The notes beneath the pieces are model-generated. The model had not been told where the DNA came from and did not search any database. It was given only the letters and a program-made list of their open reading frames with translations. From Streptomyces mutabilis (lineage in GTDB: Bacteria > Actinomycetota > Actinomycetes > Streptomycetales > Streptomycetaceae), in contig NZ_BMTT01000010.1 in NCBI RefSeq assembly GCF_014649815.1, forward strand, positions 186,001 through 250,000: a stretch of DNA of 64,000 bases. The letters are read 5' to 3'. Positions 63,001 to 64,000 of the stretch are shown here, piece by piece; the stretch's first letter is position 1; each line of letters begins with the position of its first letter. Position numbers and translations under genes: made by a program.

Positions 63001-63312
63001 GCCGTGTTGCCGCCCGTACGCGCGGAGGACCCGGCCGACCGGGTGCCGTCGGACTACTTCCGCAAGGAGGAACCGGCCGCCGGTTCCGACCGGTCCGGGG
63101 AGCCCCAGGACCGCACCCGCGAACTGCCCCGCGTCGACCCCGACCAGGCACCGCCCCGCAGGCGGCGGTCCGACTGGGCCGAGGAGACCCCGCTGGACGA
63201 CCTGCCGACGCTGGCGGACGAGCTGCTCGGCCCGCGCGACGGGGACGACCCCGAGGCGGGCGGCCGCGGAGACGGAGGCCGCCGCGGCAAGGACGGCCGG
63301 GGCCGGCGCTGA
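60031..63312 (+). CDS. tmk: MFS-like membrane domain fused to thymidylate kinase with a long coiled-coil tail
   Basis: The product has 1093 residues. An N-terminal major-facilitator-like region has about 10-12 helices (about 35-490). The thymidylate kinase domain (about 507-705) follows: FIALEGGDGAGKSTQAEALA (P-loop), LTREPGATPVGKRLRSILLD (DR/TREPG motif), VVISDRYIDSSVAYQG and RFTEAPDRLE (lid). It phosphorylates dTMP to dTDP. Next come ~155 residues of Glu/Arg/Ala-rich coiled coil (about 712-866), then an acidic tail with four DETAVLPPV-type repeats. This would anchor dTTP synthesis at the membrane beside holB, as in the conserved Streptomyces SCO3542 arrangement. Confidence 0.93.
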   Translation: MTRAEQPTAPHPDPDDALVADSRERAVRALLRRPRLRRLWSAQLVGGVGDILALLVLVLLAVQAAIGAGSFGGGYRGVAFAVATVFGVRILATLLFGAVLLGPLTSLTSPDGPLDRRWTMVGADGLRAALLIVAPLWIGWTPDDALAYLLVTVFVTGVAERFWTVCRESAAPALLPAPPPEGATVRPLPDHMDALRRLSLRTGFVAVPLAGAVLVVAGLLNNLLGAGVDWFAEHQAALGSYVAAGLFAASLSVVSFLELPSVRTPRARSPLEGMRRPKSGTGADKGRTGALPLLVFACAAVAAVVAAAVAVAVLHAKDLGGGPVLYGLTVGALTGGVVVGIRTAPALLPSLSRRRLLALAIAFAGVALLAAGLVPDDTTVLLLLALAGAASGVSANTGHTLLDQETEDHRRARTTDHLHAVVRVYVALGAIVAPVVAAAIGPHRLENGKFVFAHGGAAFTLMLAGALLLPVAALVLAKVDDRSGVPLRQDLRDALLGGDDPVPAPAANGFFIALEGGDGAGKSTQAEALAEWIRGKGHEVVLTREPGATPVGKRLRSILLDVSSAGLSHRAEALLYAADRAEHVDTVVRPALERGAVVISDRYIDSSVAYQGAGRDLSPTEIARINRWATDGLVPHLTVLLDVSPEAARERFTEAPDRLESEPAEFHARVRSGFLALAAADPGRYLVVDAGQEPEAVTTVVRHRLDQVLPLSEAEIKAREEARRRAEEEARRKAEEEAARKAEEERLERERLEQLERLRAEEEERKRRELEEAQRREAERQAEEARQRAEEARRKAEEERARLLAEEKARAEEDARRRKQAEEEERLRAEAEALRLEKQRKAEEALMRAELARRAAEQAAAAAAAGPKPTAPPAADAPRPAPPARHHSDAATVPTPIVTPANASGGPAEDTAVLRPVRDPEDSHGDAGEGGARDGGAPGESESEVTAELPKPPAATGAADETAVLPAVEPRAEDETAVLPPVTPSAADETAVLPPVRAEDPADRVPSDYFRKEEPAAGSDRSGEPQDRTRELPRVDPDQAPPRRRRSDWAEETPLDDLPTLADELLGPRDGDDPEAGGRGDGGRRGKDGRGRR
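62755..63018 (+). repeat. Four nine-residue DETAVLPPV repeats at the end of the MFS-Tmk protein
   Basis: Copies at 62755-62781 (EDTAVLRPV), 62908-62934 (DETAVLPAV), 62950-62976 (DETAVLPPV) and 62992-63018 (DETAVLPPV) lie in acidic linker sequence. Each offers a Thr in the same acidic context. Confidence 0.8.
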
Positions 63313-63433
63313 GCCGTCGGCGCCCCGGCCCGGCGCCCGTTGTCAGTGCCGCCCCGCACAATGGAGGGCGCGACGCGAGTGCGGGGTGCGGCGCAGTACG
63401 ACGGCGGAGTGTGACGGAAGGACGGCGTGACCC

Positions 63434-64000
63434 ATGACCGTGTGGGACGACCTCGTCGGGCAGGAGAAGGTGAGCGAGCAGCTCGCCGCCGCTGCCCGGG
63501 ACGCCGACGCCTTCGTCACCGCCGCCGCGGCCGACGGCCCGCTGCCCGAGACGTCGAGCATGACGCACGCCTGGCTGTTCACCGGACCGCCCGGCTCCGG
63601 GGTGACGCAGACGGCACGCTCGTTCGCCGCCGCGCTCCAGTGCGTCAGCCCCGACCGGGCGCTCGGCGGCGTCCCCGGTTGCGGGTTCTGCGACGGCTGC
63701 CACACCGCCCTCATCGGCACCCACGCGGACGTCAGCACGGTGACCGCCGTGGGCGCCGAGATCCGTGTCGCGGACATGCGGGACACGGTCCGCAAGTCCT
63801 TCACCTCACCGGCGAACGGCCGCTGGCAGATCATCCTCGTCGAGGACGCCGAGCGGCTGAACGAGAAGTCCGCCAACGCCGTCCTCAAGGCCGTCGAGGA
63901 GCCGGCCCCGCGGACGGTCTGGCTGCTGTGCGCCCCGTCCGTCGAGGACGTCCTGCCCACCATCCGCTCCCGCTGCCGCCACCTGAACCTGCGCACTCCC
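63434..64000 (+). CDS. holB: DNA polymerase III delta' subunit, N-terminal part (runs off the window)
   Basis: The first 189 codons are present. MTVWDDLVGQEKVSEQLAAA begins the clamp-loader AAA+ fold. AWLFTGPPGSGVTQTARSFA has Val-Thr-Gln where an active P-loop has Lys-Thr, as expected for delta', which does not bind ATP. CGFCDGCHTALIGTH belongs to the zinc-binding loop. LVEDAERLNEKSANAVLKAV and EEPAPRTVWLL are typical, and IRSRCRHL carries the SRC arginine finger. It completes the clamp loader in replication. Confidence 0.95.
   Translation, partial: MTVWDDLVGQEKVSEQLAAAARDADAFVTAAAADGPLPETSSMTHAWLFTGPPGSGVTQTARSFAAALQCVSPDRALGGVPGCGFCDGCHTALIGTHADVSTVTAVGAEIRVADMRDTVRKSFTSPANGRWQIILVEDAERLNEKSANAVLKAVEEPAPRTVWLLCAPSVEDVLPTIRSRCRHLNLRTP

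Overview
This window is high-GC chromosomal DNA from a Streptomyces or a very close relative. The strong G/C preference at third codon positions, frequent GTG starts, one TTG start, many 1-20 bp gene overlaps, and the genes wblA, bldG and hppA all point there. From about 13.2 kb to the right edge the gene set is vertical actinobacterial core. From memory, it matches the Mycobacterium tuberculosis segment Rv3644c-Rv3683: holB, topA, anti-sigma genes, helicase, Tad cluster, ssd, 6C RNA, HAD phosphatase, acs, epoxide hydrolase, MarP protease, CoA Nudix, nth, crp, MBL hydrolase, RidA, ArsA-like pair, WhiB4-like, PonA2-like and metallophosphoesterase.

Layout. 0-2 kb: the start of a regulator gene, a GPP34 gene, and a decayed stretch with two probable gene remnants and several hairpins. 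2-9.1 kb: a two-gene unit of a flotillin (SPFH) and a 1625-residue DUF3686-type AAA ATPase. 9.2-11.6 kb: a CPA1 antiporter followed by small membrane genes, one of them apparently frameshifted. 11.6-12.3 kb: an empty stretch ending at tRNA-Pro(CGG). 12.4-21 kb: Pr6Pr membrane protein, phosphoesterase, YqeY, class A PBP, wblA, two coupled ArsA-like ATPases, a DUF4177 protein and RidA. 21.7-32 kb: epoxide-hydrolase-like enzyme, Nudix, MBL hydrolase, crp with a Crp-like site, nth, CoA Nudix, MarP-like protease, a second hydrolase, a holin-superfamily protein and nhaA. 32-42 kb: acs with a DasR-like site, a SulP-carbonic anhydrase fusion, a deacetylase-like lipoprotein, a CooC-type ATPase, a degenerate Fic-like protein with an operator-like palindrome on its start codon, and a HAD phosphatase. 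41.8-47.7 kb: 6C small RNA, a structured leader, then the ssd-tadABC-pilin-TadE operon. 47.7-64 kb: MrfA-like helicase, bldG with its anti-sigma partner, hppA, a lipoprotein, a methyltransferase, topA, an MFS-thymidylate kinase fusion and the start of holB.

Functionally the window combines envelope growth (PBP), developmental regulation (WblA, BldG, Crp, Ssd), a Flp/Tad-type secretion machine, ion and acid handling (NhaA, CPA1, H+-PPase, SulP-CA, MarP) and replication (TopA, Tmk, HolB). The least understood parts are the flotillin-AAA pair and the dense set of palindromes and hairpins at 39.7 kb and 41.8-42.4 kb.
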